Positions 12,003-21,892 of a stretch of DNA of 64,000 nucleotides are shown one piece after another (position 1 is the stretch's first letter; every line of letters begins with the position of its first letter). The notes beneath the pieces are model-generated. The model was not told where the DNA came from and did no database searches. It saw only the letters and a program-made list of their open reading frames with translations. Made by a program: the position numbers and the translations under genes. Source of the stretch: Prosopocoilus inquinatus (lineage: Eukaryota > Arthropoda > Insecta > Coleoptera > Lucanidae); assembly GCA_036172665.1 (NCBI GenBank), contig CM069877.1:19741001-19805000 (forward strand). Direction: 5' to 3'.

Positions 12003-12120
12003 ATACGAAAACCATTAAAACGCGCGAAGTCGTAGAGGCTTTAGTTCTTAATCAAATTAAATAAATTGTACGACTTCTTTTATCTTTTTTTCTTTCTAAG
12101 ATCAAAGTAAAAGGAGGTAG

Positions 12121-13042
12121 GAATTCTCGCGTAGTCACCATGTACGGTGCCCGAAAAAAGGAATGTCTTCCCCATAAAATGCAAATGTTTGGGTTAAGCT
12201 GTCGAGACCCACATTACAGGGAGGCAGCCAAGCATTGCGAGCAGGTAATCCCGCTTGCGAAATGTGTCTGATAGATATTCGAAACGTTAGACTGCCAGTT
12301 TCCTAAATATAATTATAAAACAAAGCGTTGTTTTGTAACAATTTTATCGAACCACATTTTTCGTTTTTAATTCCAAGATAAAAATATAAATACGCATGAT
12401 GGCCATAATCAGAAACAGCTACAGTACAGGATTCCAGAGAAAAATTGTATTATTGATTTTAAAAAATTATCGATGATGTCACTTCAATTTATTCTATGTA
12501 ATTTTGTGTATCCCTAATTTAAAATAATTTAACTCAGTATTTCATTTGCTCCTGGCAAAATAAAATTCATAAAACGAACTATGACACAATCCAAAACAAT
12601 TTATATTTGAAATGAACACTGAACCTTTACAATTTAAAAATAAAACCAATAACAATAAAATATTAAATGAATATTACTGTTTAAATACAAGTTAAAGGCC
12701 GAAATAAATCTTTGAAGAATTTTAATTCTCAAATATTGAAATAATTTTTTTAAATTAATAATTAATTACCATATGAGAATTTTTATAAAATCATTAAAAA
12801 TTTACTTTTATTGTGCATGCATTGCATAGCAAAAAATGTATGACTTTACCAAACAAATAACACTTGGTTTTATAATTATATTTACAGAATTTAGCAGTCG
12901 CACGTTTCGAATTTATCTCAGGCAGATTAAATACATTTCGCAAGCGGGATTACCTGCTCGCAATGCTTGGCTTGGCTTGCTGTAAGCATTTTATGGAGGA
13001 AACATTCCTTTTTTCGGATACTGTACTTTCGAGTTGGAATTC
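12121..13042. mobile_element. 922-bp fold-back element inside copia integrase
   Basis: The unit starts and ends in GAATTC and has long imperfect inverted arms of about 200 bp. Shared words include CCGAAAAAAGGAATG, AAGCATTGCGAGCAGGTAAT, CCCGCTTGCGAAATGT and TAAATATAATTATAAAAC, each present inverted at the other end. There is no coding sequence. It lies in the 12,003-13,775 block that interrupts the integrase. Long decayed arms suggest a non-autonomous DNA transposon or Foldback-type element. Confidence 0.75.
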
Positions 13043-13271
13043 GTGAACATTTTCCTACAAAATATATTAAACATTCTTTATTCTAATTCACACATAAATG
13101 ACGTATATAAAAATAAAAATTTAATTAAATTCTATAATAAATTTTTTTATAATTTATTTATTTATAATAATTTTAATTTATTAAAACTGTTCATCTAATC
13201 TTAAACAAGTTATGTTTTCATTATTATTATTTTAAAATTCCTTCCCAAAGATCGTGAATTATCGTGTGCTA

Positions 13272-13402
13272 GGGCCCGTTCAGGAATAAGAAAGACCGCG
13301 CTCCGGGTAATATTCTTTCTCTCTCATCTAAATTATTTTGCGTGTTTTGCTTTCCATTTTAAACGCCCAAAGTGCAATTGCAATGCAGTTTCTGAACGCG
13401 CC
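13272..13402. mobile_element. Short MITE with GGSSCGTTCAG ends
   Basis: The left end GGGCCCGTTCAGGAA and right end (reverse complement) GGCGCGTTCAGAAA are near-matching inverted repeats around about 100 bp of A/T-rich DNA. The right half matches the left edge of the window. It is nested in the block that splits the copia integrase. Confidence 0.6.
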
Positions 13403-13775
13403 TCAGTGGTATCTCGGATCGTCATGAGCGACTGGGATTTCATCGAACGGCCTGCTGCGTCCACATTATTTACAATAGATATTTGTAATTGTAAAAATAT
13501 TGTAAACATGCTGGTACTGCCGAAGATTATTTCTTACAATTTGTATGTGGAGCTTATTTCTGCTACAAAAATTTAAATTTCGTTAGAAGCCGACGACGCC
13601 GAAGGACAATGCAACAACATGCTAAAGGGTAACCAATGAAATGTTTGGAGCGCACCTGCAGCGAAGTCCAACCAATAATAAAATTCGAAACATTTCCCCT
13701 TAAATATCGTAGTGTTGGGGATTAACAAGCAAGTAAAATACCAACCCGAGAGGGATACCTTCGCAAGGATTCCTT

Positions 13776-14140
13776 TTAATGTACTCCTTACCATTATCGC
13801 AATGATACGCCTTGGATTCGGGACGCACTCTCTTTAAAGAGGACAAAGTATTTTACACCACCAATCGATTCTACTGACATGGGGCCTCCGACATCGGAGA
13901 AAATTCGTTCTCCGATTCCTTCCTTTCGAACTTCTTTTGATAGATGTAGAAAATGGTGTTGCTTTCCGTACAAACATGACTCACATAGAAAATCATCTTC
14001 ATTGGTTAACGCAATTTCGTCTGCAACTTCCATCTCGATCGTGTCACGAATACGTCCACTGTCGACATGACTAAGCTTTTCATGCCATGATTTTAAAGTA
14101 TCCTTTACTACAGAATTAGCATGATTAGCAAAGAACGTGT
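13776..14140 (-). pseudogene. Copia GAG-pre-integrase and integrase N-terminal part
   Basis: The minus strand has LKSWHEKLSHVDSGRI, which matches the W/LWHxRLGH motif of the GAG-pre-integrase domain. CESCLYGKQHHFLH (the paired zinc-site cysteines) and FSDVGGPMSVESIGGVKYFV, corresponding to the first-Asp region of the integrase core, follow. The frame then breaks near the DNGKEY-like segment at about 13,785, where foreign DNA begins. Only about 15 bp separate this domain from the primer-binding site, so gag and protease have been deleted. Confidence 0.8.
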
Positions 14141-14141
14141 T

Positions 14142-14155
14142 CTGGGCCCATAACC
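14142..14155 (-). other. Copia primer-binding site (half initiator-Met tRNA)
   Basis: The minus strand reads GGTTATGGGCCCAG directly inside the LTR edge. This is the half-tRNA(iMet) priming site characteristic of copia elements. It fixes the element's orientation and the inner LTR border. Confidence 0.85.
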
Positions 14156-14158
14156 TTT

Positions 14159-15445
14159 TGAAATGAGAAGGCTAATCTTCTTTTATATTGATTCTTCCTT
14201 ATTTAAAAATAGGTGGAAGGAAAGATACAGTCCCTGTCACGAAGCAAGCGTAATATGTCACAGCTGGTAATGACATCAAAATAGACCGATGTTGCTACAA
14301 ATGGTGCCGCCAATTATGTAGAAATTTAAATCAAATGTCATGCAGTAAAAACAACAAAACTTTTTTTTCTAGTTTCTCAATAACTACTCGGATTGCTAGA
14401 ATGAAATTTGGAAGTACATAATTGAACTTATAGTAGTGGTGGGACTGTATTTCTGTAACGGTTATTTTGTCGCGGTATGAATTTGTAGCGTTACTTTGCG
14501 TTACTGGAACTGAAAATAACTAGTTCCACAGTCGCGAATGAGCAGTTATAAAGCATTCACGTTTTTGAATAACGTGTCCCGTAACGCCTTACTAGTTATT
14601 CAGTCGCGACATTGGAACTGGTAGTTACGTAACGAACGCCACGTTCCGGGATAGAATTAAAAAATCGACAACCCTGTTGCTAAATTGTCCGCTAAGTCAA
14701 CACACCAACCACATAAATTTTCGTTCACTAAAACGCACAGAATTTAGCTGTTTTGTAAAGATACGTTAGGTGAGGATGCGTGCAAAGGAGAAGCAATCGT
14801 ATGTGTTCATACACGTATTTTAAAAATTTGGGGTACTTTCAGTGCTTGCAAGTTTGTCAGCATACCACAATTTTAAACTTTTATCTATCATATGTTCATA
14901 AATATAATATAATAAACCATCAGCAACAGATATCTTCGAAATTCGTTACAGGTTATTATTGTTTACAAAAGAAGGCAAAAATGCAAAGGCAATTGGGCGC
15001 GTGCAGCATAAGAACTCTTTCGTTCCGTTCCGTTTCCGTCGCTTATTTCGCGTAGAAATCACCTATACGGAGTATTGATGACCGCGACAAAATAACGTTA
15101 CTTTGTCGCGATATTTGTGCGTTGCTGTAGCGAGAGTAACGTTCCAACGACGTAACCGTTTTTCCCATAACTAACTTACAGTACAACTCAATTTATTAGT
15201 CAAAATAACTATGTTGATGTACAGACATGCTAATGAGGTTATGTGCAAATTTTTATCTTTGTGTTTGACAACATGGCGATATATTGTCAACTTAATTCCC
15301 ATTCGTTTACGGCATTTTACATTTCTCTAGTATTTTAAAATGTTTTCGTCATTAATGACGTATTACTCTTGATTCGAGGTTTTGACTGTATGTTCTGACA
15401 CACAAAAACAGTTGTTTAACTCTCAATAAACTTTAAATTATTTCA
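14159..15445 (-). mobile_element. 5' LTR of copia, split by a nested insertion
   Basis: 14,159-14,232 and about 15,388-15,445 together match the 133-bp LTR at 8,526-8,658, with TGAAAT and ATTTCA ends. The intervening 1.15 kb is foreign: an unidentified A/T-rich repeat (14,233-14,425 and 15,182-15,387) that itself received the hAT-type element at 14,434-15,173. This gives three insertion layers at this spot. Confidence 0.75.
14434..15173. mobile_element. Non-autonomous hAT-type transposon
   Basis: The 740-bp unit is flanked by ACTTATAG (14,426-14,433) and ACTTACAG (15,174-15,181), an 8-bp duplication with one difference. The terminal inverted repeats TAGTGGTGGGA and TAGTTATGGGA match at 9 of 11. 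Subterminal TTTTGTCGCG words occur inverted near both ends, along with GTAACG words. A 91-codon frame inside (14,780-15,055) has no recognisable domain and is probably chance. Confidence 0.8.
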
Positions 15446-15722
15446 TGGTTCACTTAAAATTACGACTTCCTATGAAAACGATATAAACAGATATTCTAAT
15501 AAATTGTTTTATTGTAAGAGATGAAAAATTAATTCAAAGTTAAAAAGTCATCATGCAAATGGAATAATCAAAGCAGTGACTTTCCAAAAATGAAGATAAT
15601 GTAGAAATTAAATGAGATTAATTTCTACATTTCTACATTCACTGTTTTGTATTCTATAGACTAATAAGAGGTTGTTACTGTAAAACCTATTCAATTGTTA
15701 ACTACATATGCGGACTCATGAT

Positions 15723-16342
15723 TAGTGATGTAAAATGACGGTCATTTAAAATCGTGACGTCATTTTGGTCATTTAAGTATAAATGGCGGTCATTTTGTCG
15801 TCATCATCAATCGTATATTAATTGAAATAAATATCAAAGCAACAGAGATAATACCCTTAGTCACGAGGACAATTGTTCCCATAGGAATAAAACAGAGCTT
15901 AAAGTTAAATCCTAGTTGAAAAACTGCTCCTTCAACAGTTTCATAAGTTCTTACAGTTTACAGATAAGACATGCAACATACAGCATATTAATTTAATTTA
16001 ATTCTTTTATCTGAACAAAGTTATTAAAATTTATTAACGCCAGAAGGGTCCAAGTGGTAAGGGGGCTGCCTTACAATCGCAAAGTCGTGGGTTCGAACGA
16101 CGCTTGAATTAATTCTCGGAGATGGTCAGTATTCAGAGCACAATCAGCACATCAGCACATGGGTGCTTGTCATTTAGTTAAATGACGGTCATCTATTAAT
16201 ATGACAGTCATTTATCAAAATGAAGGTCATGTATCGTTCATAGGGTGGGTCATTTTTAAAATGACCAATCATTATGACGTGACCGTCATTTTTATTGTGA
16301 CCACTGTCATGTTCGATGTCATTTAAGGAACTTACAACACTA
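15723..16342. mobile_element. Non-autonomous hAT-type transposon rich in GTCATTTAA words
   Basis: The 620-bp unit is flanked by CTCATGAT (15,715-15,722) and CTCATGGT (16,343-16,350), 7 of 8 matching. The ends TAGTGATGTAA and (reverse complement) TAGTGTTGTAA match at 10 of 11. Both subterminal regions consist of many direct and inverted TGACGGTCATTT-like words, probable transposase-binding arrays. A tRNA-like head at about 16,040-16,105 lies inside. Confidence 0.85.
16038..16160 (+). repeat. tRNA-like SINE head
   Basis: The stretch has an A-box-like AAGTGGTAAGGGGGC and, 30 bp on, a B-box GGGTTCGAACGAC, spaced as in a tRNA-derived SINE promoter. No anticodon-arm fold good enough for a tRNA gene was found. 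It is embedded in the hAT-type element. Confidence 0.5.
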
Positions 16343-16350
16343 CTCATGGT

Positions 16351-18593
16351 GATCTGTAGATTCTAAATATGTAGAAACGGAGAGCGTTCCATTTTAAATA
16401 AGACAGATGATATCACTTTCGGCAAACTCGAACGTCTTCCGGTCGCTATTTTATTCAAACTAACTAGTTAGTAACGATTGGGGACAATTTTGATTTTTTT
16501 GGTCGTCTGTTAGTTATGTAACACATTGTATCAATCTGCACAATTCCGCCTATCAATAAAAAATAAAGGATGGATGGGAGAATACATGAATTTACTAGAA
16601 TTTTTTTCTCTTTTTTATCACCTGCAAAAGTGTGTACAAGTTTTTATTAACACTGTGTACAATAATGAAAAAAGAAATTCGTTGATATTTTGCGCCCGAT
16701 CTTAGACAATGTTAAAGGTTTTGTTACAAATATTCGAATAAACAAAAATGATTGATACAATAACTGATGAGCAGGCCTGGGCGCATTTTAGGCGGAAGGT
16801 TTTCTTAAATATACGAGGAACTACTAATATGCTGAAGCGATCATAGTCGGAAAAAGTTCCAATCTTTAATGCGTTTGCCCTGTAAAAACAAAACAATAAA
16901 CCAGTCGAAGCCCAAGAAGTCTATGCGGCAAGCAGTAACCACTACAGTTCTGGTTGACTGGATATAAAAACTTGTTTACACAATCGATTGATTCCGAAAT
17001 GAATTCGCATTCTTTTTGCAGTGATGGCGCTATAATTGATATGAATATGAATGCTTAAATGTATTATGCCAGTCTTTTTAAATTTTCATAATTATTAATT
17101 TGAAACAAACTATAAAGGCAATTATGTTACACAAGTAATTTACATCAAACGGTTGCTTCTGATGCAATGAGCACGATGGTGAGAGTGCCTCGGATATATA
17201 AGCCGTTCAGCTGCGACGTTGAAATCTACGCTGCTACTTTGTTTATCTTTATACTGGTTTTTACCAGATATCCTGGGAATGTCCGACCCTCATTGATGAG
17301 TTACAATATTAAAAATGAATTGAAAATTTTCAAAGAAATGTCTACTACATCATTTTTAGGGTTTGGTACATAAAAACTTATGTTTTATTCATTATTACAT
17401 TATGACATTAATTTAATAGATTTAATACAGTTTGTGAGACCAGGTTGGCTCGAATTTTTCGGAAGTGTATGTGCTTTATTTTTATTAACTAAAACCAATG
17501 ACTTAAATATTTTGACATTAAATAATGTACGATGTAGATATTTGCTTTTAAAATAAACATAATTTACTTAAATGCAAGAATTTTCGAGAAGGTGCGCGTT
17601 CATCATCACTCCGCTGGTTCAATTTGAAGGCTCGCTACACCTGGATTACGTTGCTTAATTAGTTAAGTGCGCTCTCTTAATAGACGAAATGAAACATGTA
17701 AATTACGAAACGGGTTTATATTAATTTTTTAGTATTACTCACTTGCTATAAATAAAATTTAAAAATAAACAGTATATGAGTTAATTTAGGAAAACAATAA
17801 CTTTCGCCTTTCCTTTAATTAGAAATTATATTCGATGCAACGATTTTTGTTTCGTTGTTCCTTGAGGTAACTTTTTTAATTTTGAGAAAGGCCCCGCATA
17901 AATAAATACTTACTGCAGCGTAAAATTGTGACGAGATTTATGAATTGAATTTTCCTGCTTCGCGTTCGGATTTATTCCATCGCTTTAGCAGGAAGTTTGG
18001 TGAACAAAAGCGCCCATACTGTGCATCGAAATGTTAATAATCGTCAAAGAGCCTCGAGCTCAACTATAACTAGGGCATGTTATTGTGACTTAAAATTATT
18101 TACAAGCAATTTAAGGTATTTTTGTTTTCAAAAATCCTGTATGGTCTTTACTAGATAATCGACTTGCTTTGGATTACAATTACGGAATTTATTTTTTCAA
18201 GGAAACCAATTAATAAAATAATTAAAAAAATAAAAATATCTAAAATTTTAGTTTTAGAGAAACCATAAGGATTCTTTATCAAGTCACTTATTAAATACTT
18301 TTATAGTTAAAGTGTAAGTTATAAACGTCTAGCTTTAACGGTTTTCGATTTAAAAAATAAAAACGAAAATTAAAAATTTTAGTTTTTTCTTAATATCTTC
18401 AAAACGAAACGGAATAATTTAAATTGCTTTTCAGATTATTAATTAGCATGAAAATACGCAACTTTGGCCTAATTTAACCGACCTCGTATCTCTTAAGATA
18501 AGTGAGATCCCCATGCTTGGGCACGAAAAATGGATAGCCTGTATACAGCATACTTATTCCTATCTACAATGTGCGGTGTTATGTTTATTCTAA
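16351..18593. other. AT-rich stretch, no gene seen
   Basis: A TATA-like GATATATAAG at about 17,192 precedes a 68-codon frame (17,167-17,373) that lacks domains or a coding pattern, so neither is called. Otherwise A/T-rich without recognised repeats. Confidence 0.4.
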
Positions 18594-18722
18594 GGACTGG
18601 TTTTTCAATCACAAGTTAACTTTTTCCTTCAGTGTATTCCCTTGGTAGCAATTGTCTTCGTACCCATTACTATGAAAATAAGTTGAAAGTTGGGGTTAAC
18701 TTGTGATTGAAAAATCGGACCC
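18594..18722. mobile_element. Short MITE
   Basis: GG.CTGGTTTTTCAATCACAAGTTAAC at the left is repeated inverted at the right, giving arms of about 28 bp in a 129-bp unit. No coding sequence. Confidence 0.75.
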
Positions 18723-18933
18723 AAATGTGTTAACGGCGTTACGCTAGCCTGTGTTGCCTTCAATATGCCGTCGGTCTAAGATTCGATTTGAAGTTACGCT
18801 TTAATTTCTTTGCATATGAGTGATTCGGTTTTGAAAATATACGTCTTGTCGCATTACTGGAGTTGAGTACTGGACTTGAGCTTGATTTCCAGAGTTAATA
18901 ACGAGACTCGAAAACTAAGAGAATTCCAAATTC

Positions 18934-19024
18934 GAGTATTGGACTTGAGTACTGGACTCGAGTGTTGGACTTGAGTACTGGACTCGAGTACTGAACTCGA
19001 GTACGGGACTCGAGCGCCAGGCTC
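18934..19024. repeat. 13-bp minisatellite, seven copies
   Basis: Seven consecutive units follow the consensus GAGTACTGGACTC, alternating T and C at the last base in the first four copies. The unit itself is nearly palindromic around AGTACT. Diverged single copies occur upstream at about 18,866-18,880. Seven 13-bp units have no frame conservation, so a coding role is unlikely. Confidence 0.9.
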
Positions 19025-19582
19025 TGACGCTGGGTTATATGTTGAATCATCACACTATTATTTGAGATAAACTGACATAAATCAAATAGATTGTAATTTT
19101 TCTCTTCAAATAGTTCAAAATCTGCTCCAAATCGTTTTATTTAGCTTAGGTAAAAGTAATTTTTGAAAAGAAGTGCTTTATGTGCCACATTTCTGATTTA
19201 GGTAAAGCTCCAACGCCCTTTCCGCTGAAATGACATTTAAATTCAAAATAAAATCATACACAAAGTACAGCATTTTATTATTTGATTACAGGTATAAACA
19301 TAAACAAAATAATGTAACATAACAAAAAAAACATAGTAGGAGCAGGAATTCAATTTATAAGGATATTGAAAAATTGCTTATGATCTTCCGTTTCCAAAAT
19401 AGAGAATCACGTCTTGCAGGTTACTTTTCTTTTTCTCCGAAATATTGTTGATTGAAAGATTTCGGATCGTCATTGCCCGGATGGTTTCGGGCATAATATT
19501 TCTTTTGAAAACGTTATTTTTTTCAAATCTTCGAATACTTCCTGATGTTAACGGTTCCAGGATTACTTTTGTTGATTTTTAT

Positions 19583-20240
19583 CTAAGAAACTTTACTTAT
19601 ATTTAGTTCAATGGTGTTTAATGTGAAGTCAAGGGCAGATTTAATTTTCTTTTGAAATATTTTAACTTTGAGTAGGTTCATATCATTTGCACCTTCAATA
19701 ATGCTTTTGAGAGCATCTAGACTCATGCACTTTTCCACCCTCTTTCTGGCTTCTATTCTAGCAAAATCCCTGTCGCAGTTGAGGAGTGAGTGAGTATCCA
19801 AATGAGTGAGGGAGTATTCGGAGAAGAGAAATTTTTGATGGACTTCGTCAAATGCTCCTTTACACATTAAATAGATTCATAAAATCATCATTTCGATTTT
19901 TGTTCTGTCCACAGCAGTTCTCACTCCACATTACGAGTTTTCTTTTCTGAGATTGTCTTTTAAAAAATGTGTTTCAAACACATGAAGCGATTTTATTTTC
20001 TCCAGGACCTTCATGCCTCATAAAAGACATTTGACTTTTCGTTAAAGTGGCAAGAATAAAACTTGCTCCTGATCTATGGCAGCCATTGTATGACTATTGG
20101 GTTACTGAGGTTATTCTGAATCTTACATTTCTTGGCGTGTTTCTTCTGCTTTCCTGTGGTGAGGCTCTAGTTTGGTCATATTTGTAGGGTCCGTGTTTTA
20201 TATCTTTATGTCGCATGCTGCATGCATCAACACGTAATCT
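19583..20240 (-). pseudogene. Relic of a DDE-type mobile-element protein (CDRDFG family)
   Basis: The frame 19,583-19,867 holds LTHLDTHSLLNCDRDFARIEARK. Just upstream, in another frame (about 19,868-19,945), the minus strand reads VMWSENCCGQNKNRN. The order WSDNCxGQNKN followed some 35 residues later by GHS..CDRDF..IEK is a signature I associate with an uncharacterised, multicopy, probably transposase-derived insect protein family. The first motif's Asp is replaced by Glu. Frameshifts and stops lie at about 19,868 and about 19,930, so it is dead. The family assignment rests on recollection of motifs only. Confidence 0.55.
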
Positions 20241-20550
20241 ATGAAAATTTAATTTTGGAAAAGATATTTTAAAAACTCTTGAGTAAAATTTGTAATTAAA
20301 CGTTATTTTTGATACTTCCAGTTTCCTATATTTTTCTATATATTTCCTTATATTCCATTTTTTTTTCTGTATTTATCTGGTTCCATCTAATTCCTTTTGT
20401 CTGCCAAGACTTGGATCTTATTTTTGTATTAATCCTAATGCTTTTGCAAAAGCTGCTTTACATTGGATTTCACTGTTCCTGATGGTAAAGGTAATATAAT
20501 TCATGCATGTGGAGCAACTTTTGCAAACACATTTGGATTAATGCAAAGAT

Positions 20551-20788
20551 TAAAGGTGCTTTCTTTCGCTCACAAAATCGTGATCCAAACGTGTTTTGAT
20601 TCAAAAGCTGACATTCTTTTCTTTGAATTTCTTTATTTTTAAAACTTGTTTGTATTGAATTATGGTTATTTACAAATGAACTGTCAATCAAAAATTCAAG
20701 CCAGATGTTTTGTTGCAACAACTACGAAATTCAGGTTCAAACTATTCGAAACACGATTCAAACTTTTAAGCGAAAGAAAACACCTTAA
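20551..20788. mobile_element. 238-bp MITE
   Basis: TAAAGGTGCTTTCTTTCGCT at the left is inverted at the right as AGCGAAAGAAAACACCTTAA, and a GATC/GATTCAAAC segment follows on both sides. A related end occurs at 7,345-7,380. Open frames crossing it on both strands are consequences of the palindrome. Confidence 0.7.
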
Positions 20789-21660
20789 ATGGCGATTGCT
20801 GTTTGCTTTTAGTGGGATTTTGACATACTGTATACCATGTTTGCGACTTTTGATTGGTGCAATGTGCGTTATTTACGTATGAAGACTGCTTCTTGTTATC
20901 TTGGCATTCACCATAAAATCCGTTAAACAACTTGATAGCTTGGCAGTTGAACTTGTAGCCAATTCTTGGACACAACCTACTTGACCCTCAGTTTTATTTT
21001 GACACATGTTACCTTTACCTTCTTTTAATTAAATCAGAACCTGACTTTTGCTGTACAGCGTATTTTCCTTCCGTTTTTTGAAATTGGCTAATGTAAATTC
21101 CAGCCGATATGCAAGTAATTTCAAATGACAGTTGAAGACTCAGTTTAAATAATAATGTGCTCCCACTAAAACTGATGAGAACAATAACTATTGCGGCATA
21201 AATAATCTTTTTTACAGTAAGAATCGAATCAGTCCTGCGTTTTTAATTATTTAACCTCCATGCATCATGTAAATTTTGTTAAATTTATTATTTTCTGTCA
21301 AGGTTTAACTGTAAAATGTAGCAAGAGCGAAATTGAAAGTACACCTATGTACCTCTGGAAATATCACAATAACTGTACTTGACAGGGTGTGACTATCTAA
21401 TAATATTACCCTTATAATTAAGTAAGTGACAGCTTCTTCTGGATATAGATGTTAAATGAAAAAAACGTTGACTTCAAATTGAATTTTACAACTTCTGGAT
21501 AAACTATATTTATACAGGTAAGAGGGAGCTTAAATAACTGTCTTTATGTGGTATTTGTAATTCAATATGATTTTCCGAAAAAGGAAAGGAACTTAAAATT
21601 TGAAAAGAAAAGCAGGAATGAGTGATAAACTATTCAAAATAAAAATGCGTAAAATCACTA
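20789..21660. other. AT-rich sequence upstream of the first exon
   Basis: No gene seen. An A/T element CTATATTTATAC at about 21,504-21,515 is one base off a MEF2 site and could matter if the downstream gene is muscle-expressed, but one near-match carries little weight. Confidence 0.35.
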
Positions 21661-21817
21661 CTATTCACGCTTTATAAATAGAAACTGGACGTCTTGAAGT
21701 TATGACGTTTCAAACAGGCGTCCAGACTTTCTCAGCGTAGCCCAGCTTCATAACACCTTGAGACGCCGAACTTAGAAGAACTGCACCGCCAAAGCCGACG
21801 AGCCCCAAGTAGTCAAG
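21660..21817 (+). promoter_or_regulatory. TATA-type promoter and 5' UTR of the exon at 21.8 kb
   Basis: TTTATAAATAG at 21,671-21,681 is a good TATA box. The start site would lie near 21,705. The sequence from there to the ATG is clearly more GC-rich than its surroundings (for example CGCCAAAGCCGACGAGCCCC), as expected of a transcribed leader. The start context CAAGATGG fits the insect/metazoan initiation consensus. Confidence 0.5.
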
Positions 21818-21892
21818 ATGGTGTACGAATCCGACTTTTATACGACCCGAAGATATCGCACCTCTCCATCTCTATCCACTTACACTGTGACG
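21818..21892 (+). CDS. First coding exon of a probable filament/muscle protein gene
   Basis: The 25 codons run from an ATG in good context (CAAGATGG) to a splice donor ACG|GTAGGC, ending in phase 0. The peptide starts MVYESDFYTTRRYRTSPS and ends STYTVT. It is Tyr/Ser/Thr/Arg-rich, with no signal peptide or membrane segment. I associate this N-terminus with insect muscle thick-filament proteins (paramyosin short form or myofilin-like), but this is a recollection, not a demonstrated match. Downstream phase-0 acceptors occur at 46,285 and 47,314, so a product of about 130 residues from splicing to the 46.3-kb exon is possible. No other frame in the area has its codon character. Confidence 0.6.

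Noticed and set aside
14780..15055. 91-codon frame inside the hAT-type element
   Set aside because: No transposase motif; Cys/Tyr/Ser-rich chance composition in a non-autonomous element.
16038..16110. Possible tRNA gene
   Set aside because: A- and B-box words are present but a proper cloverleaf with anticodon arm and paired acceptor stem was not found; treated as a SINE head.
17167..17373. Small frame starting MSTMVRVPRIYKPF next to a TATA-like word
   Set aside because: The TATA word lies inside the frame, the tail is AT-rich and no domain or splice partner was seen.
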